A DNA stretch of 64,000 nt from Alistipes sp. (GTDB lineage: Bacteria; Bacteroidota; Bacteroidia; Bacteroidales; Rikenellaceae). Shown in pieces: positions 62,997 through 64,000 of this stretch (position 1 is its first letter; each line of letters starts with the position of its first letter). Below the pieces are notes generated by a model that ran no database searches, had not been told where the DNA came from, and saw only the letters and a list, made by a program, of their open reading frames with translations. The position numbers and the translations under genes were made by a program. The stretch lies in contig JAFLRR010000001.1 in assembly GCA_022511345.1 (NCBI GenBank), positions 124,001 through 188,000 on the forward strand, given 5' to 3'.

Positions 62997-63701
62997 ATGA
63001 ACAAGGATGTTATAATAGCCTGCGACTTCAAGTCGGCCGAAGATACCTTCGCCTTTCTGGACCTGTTCCGCGACGAGCCGCGCAAGCCGTTTCTGAAAAT
63101 CGGCATGGAGCTCTTCTATGCCGAGGGGCCGTCGATTGTGCGCGAAATCAAGCGCCGCGGCCACCGCATATTCCTCGATTTGAAGCTGCATGATATACCC
63201 AACACGGTCAAGAAGGCCATGGCCGTGCTGTCGCGCCTGGATGTCGATATGTGCAATGTCCATGCTGCCGGCACAGTGGCCATGATGCGCGCTGCCGTCG
63301 AGGGTCTGACGCGCGAGGACGGCACCCGTCCCCTGCTGATAGCCGTCACGCAGCTCACCTCCACCAGCGAGCAGACCATGCAGCAGGAGCTTCTGATTGG
63401 CGCGACCATCAACGATACCATCGTGCGCTATGCCCGAAATGCCCGCGAGGCAGGCCTTGACGGCGTAGTCTGCTCGCCCCTTGAGGCCGGCATGGTCAAG
63501 GAGGCGTGCGGAGCTGAGTTTCTGACCGTCACGCCCGGCGTTCGCTTCGCCGACGGCGATGTGGGCGACCAGGTGAGAGTGACCACTCCGGCCCGCGCCC
63601 GCGAGATAGGCTCCGATTACATCGTGGTTGGCCGTCCTATTACGGCTGCCGACGACCCCGTGGCTGCATACCGCCGCTGCGTGGCGGAGTTCTGCGGCTG
63701 A
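62997..63701 (+). CDS. pyrF: Orotidine 5'-phosphate decarboxylase
   Basis: This 234-residue class I enzyme makes UMP from OMP. Motifs are [33 protein letters not shown], the catalytic [19 protein letters not shown] (D-x-K-x-x-D), and [20 protein letters not shown] followed by [20 protein letters not shown] (phosphate binding). It starts 6 nt after pyrD and is the last pyrimidine gene of the operon. Confidence 0.97.
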   Translation: MNKDVIIACDFKSAEDTFAFLDLFRDEPRKPFLKIGMELFYAEGPSIVREIKRRGHRIFLDLKLHDIPNTVKKAMAVLSRLDVDMCNVHAAGTVAMMRAAVEGLTREDGTRPLLIAVTQLTSTSEQTMQQELLIGATINDTIVRYARNAREAGLDGVVCSPLEAGMVKEACGAEFLTVTPGVRFADGDVGDQVRVTTPARAREIGSDYIVVGRPITAADDPVAAYRRCVAEFCG

Positions 63702-63721
63702 AAAAGCTAAAATGTTGACCT

Positions 63722-63976
63722 ATGCTGCTGTTCTACCTCAAAAACTGTCCTTTCTGCCGCAAGGCTCTGGCATATATCGCACAGGCGCAGAAAGAATATC
63801 CCGAACTCGCCCGGGTCGAAATAGATATGGTCGAGGAGTCGGAACAGGCCGATGTGGCCGACAGGTACGACTACTACTACGTGCCGGCCTTCTACATCGG
63901 CGACCAGAAGGTGCACGAGGGCGGCATAACCTATGAACAGACCGTGGCCGTGCTGCGCAGGGCCCTGCAACGATAA
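63722..63976 (+). CDS. Glutaredoxin/thioredoxin-like protein
   Basis: This 84-residue protein is a small thioredoxin fold. The active site is NCPFCRKALAYI (CPFC, residues 9-12), and the cis-Pro loop is in YVPAFYIGDQKVHEGG. It may reduce disulfides or glutathione mixed disulfides; low-GSH Bacteroidales may use it with another thiol. It lies 20 nt after pyrF and could be co-transcribed with the pyr operon. No functional link to pyrimidine synthesis is shown. Confidence 0.85.
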   Translation: MLLFYLKNCPFCRKALAYIAQAQKEYPELARVEIDMVEESEQADVADRYDYYYVPAFYIGDQKVHEGGITYEQTVAVLRRALQR

Positions 63977-64000
63977 ATGAAACAAACGATAACCTCTATG
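63977..64000 (+). CDS. Start of an unidentified gene cut off by the window edge
   Basis: An ATG directly after the glutaredoxin stop opens a frame MKQTITSM... that runs to the window end (8 codons). Tight spacing suggests a further gene of the same unit; too little is visible to name it. Confidence 0.35.

Overview
The window looks like a chromosomal segment of a high-GC member of the Bacteroidales, most like Alistipes or another Rikenellaceae; this is inferred from the sequence, not from a database match. The main evidence is the promoter type. At least 20 gene starts are preceded by a Bacteroidetes -7 box (TAnnTTTG), and ten of these also have a TTTG/TTG -33 box 19-22 bp upstream. Lineage genes agree: an S46 dipeptidyl-peptidase, a Mrp ATPase without the usual CxxC, a YbeY with the GxKDK variant, a WxcM/FdtA cupin, a THUMP-like methyltransferase and several lipoproteins with short lipoboxes. 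I see no phage, insertion sequence, CRISPR array, rRNA or tRNA. Almost every gene is core metabolism or information processing.

Left part (1-31.6 kb): an OmpA-like lipoprotein (cut by the window edge), pnp and rpsO; apbE and a lipid kinase; the pgk / M13 peptidase / cupin run; kbl-lrp-queD-polA-hydrolase; sppA; a methyltransferase and a short ComEC; the RNase P RNA with rnhB and an Lrp regulator divergent from metY; a membrane protein; an AraC regulator; a possible orphan small RNA; galE; a NatAB-type ABC exporter with a small membrane protein embedded in its operon; and mrp.

Middle (31.6-32.0 kb): an AT-rich gene-free stretch with clustered TTATCGACA/TGTCGAtAA nonamers, which I interpret as the chromosomal replication origin. 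Three things support this: the strand base composition changes from C-rich to G-rich on the plus strand across it; two parS-type ParB sites lie 7 kb to the right (one perfect, one with a single mismatch); and mnmG (gidA) is nearby.

Right part (32-64 kb): nadA, a DPP7-type S46 peptidase, an AlkD-like protein, metG-ilvE, and a five-gene minus-strand operon pheS-TPR-EnvC-like-ybeY-mnmG. These are followed by a patatin/outer-membrane-barrel protein, lipA-lipB-recJ, a nitroreductase, a DUF2975/XRE pair with a tiny exported ORF, HAD-rdgB-folE, and finally a pyrimidine operon pyrC-carA-carB-pyrK-pyrD-pyrF with a glutaredoxin-like gene behind it. The pyr operon has a 31-codon leader ORF whose stop codon lies in the first bases of an intrinsic terminator, preceded by a pause hairpin and U tracts. 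This is the architecture of UTP-sensitive (pyrBI-type) attenuation.

The most valuable observations are the oriC/parS region, the pyr attenuator, the possible small RNA at 26.6 kb, and the shared promoter-operator in front of sppA and the ABC exporter. All start choices, promoters and hairpins were read by eye; no search or folding program was run.
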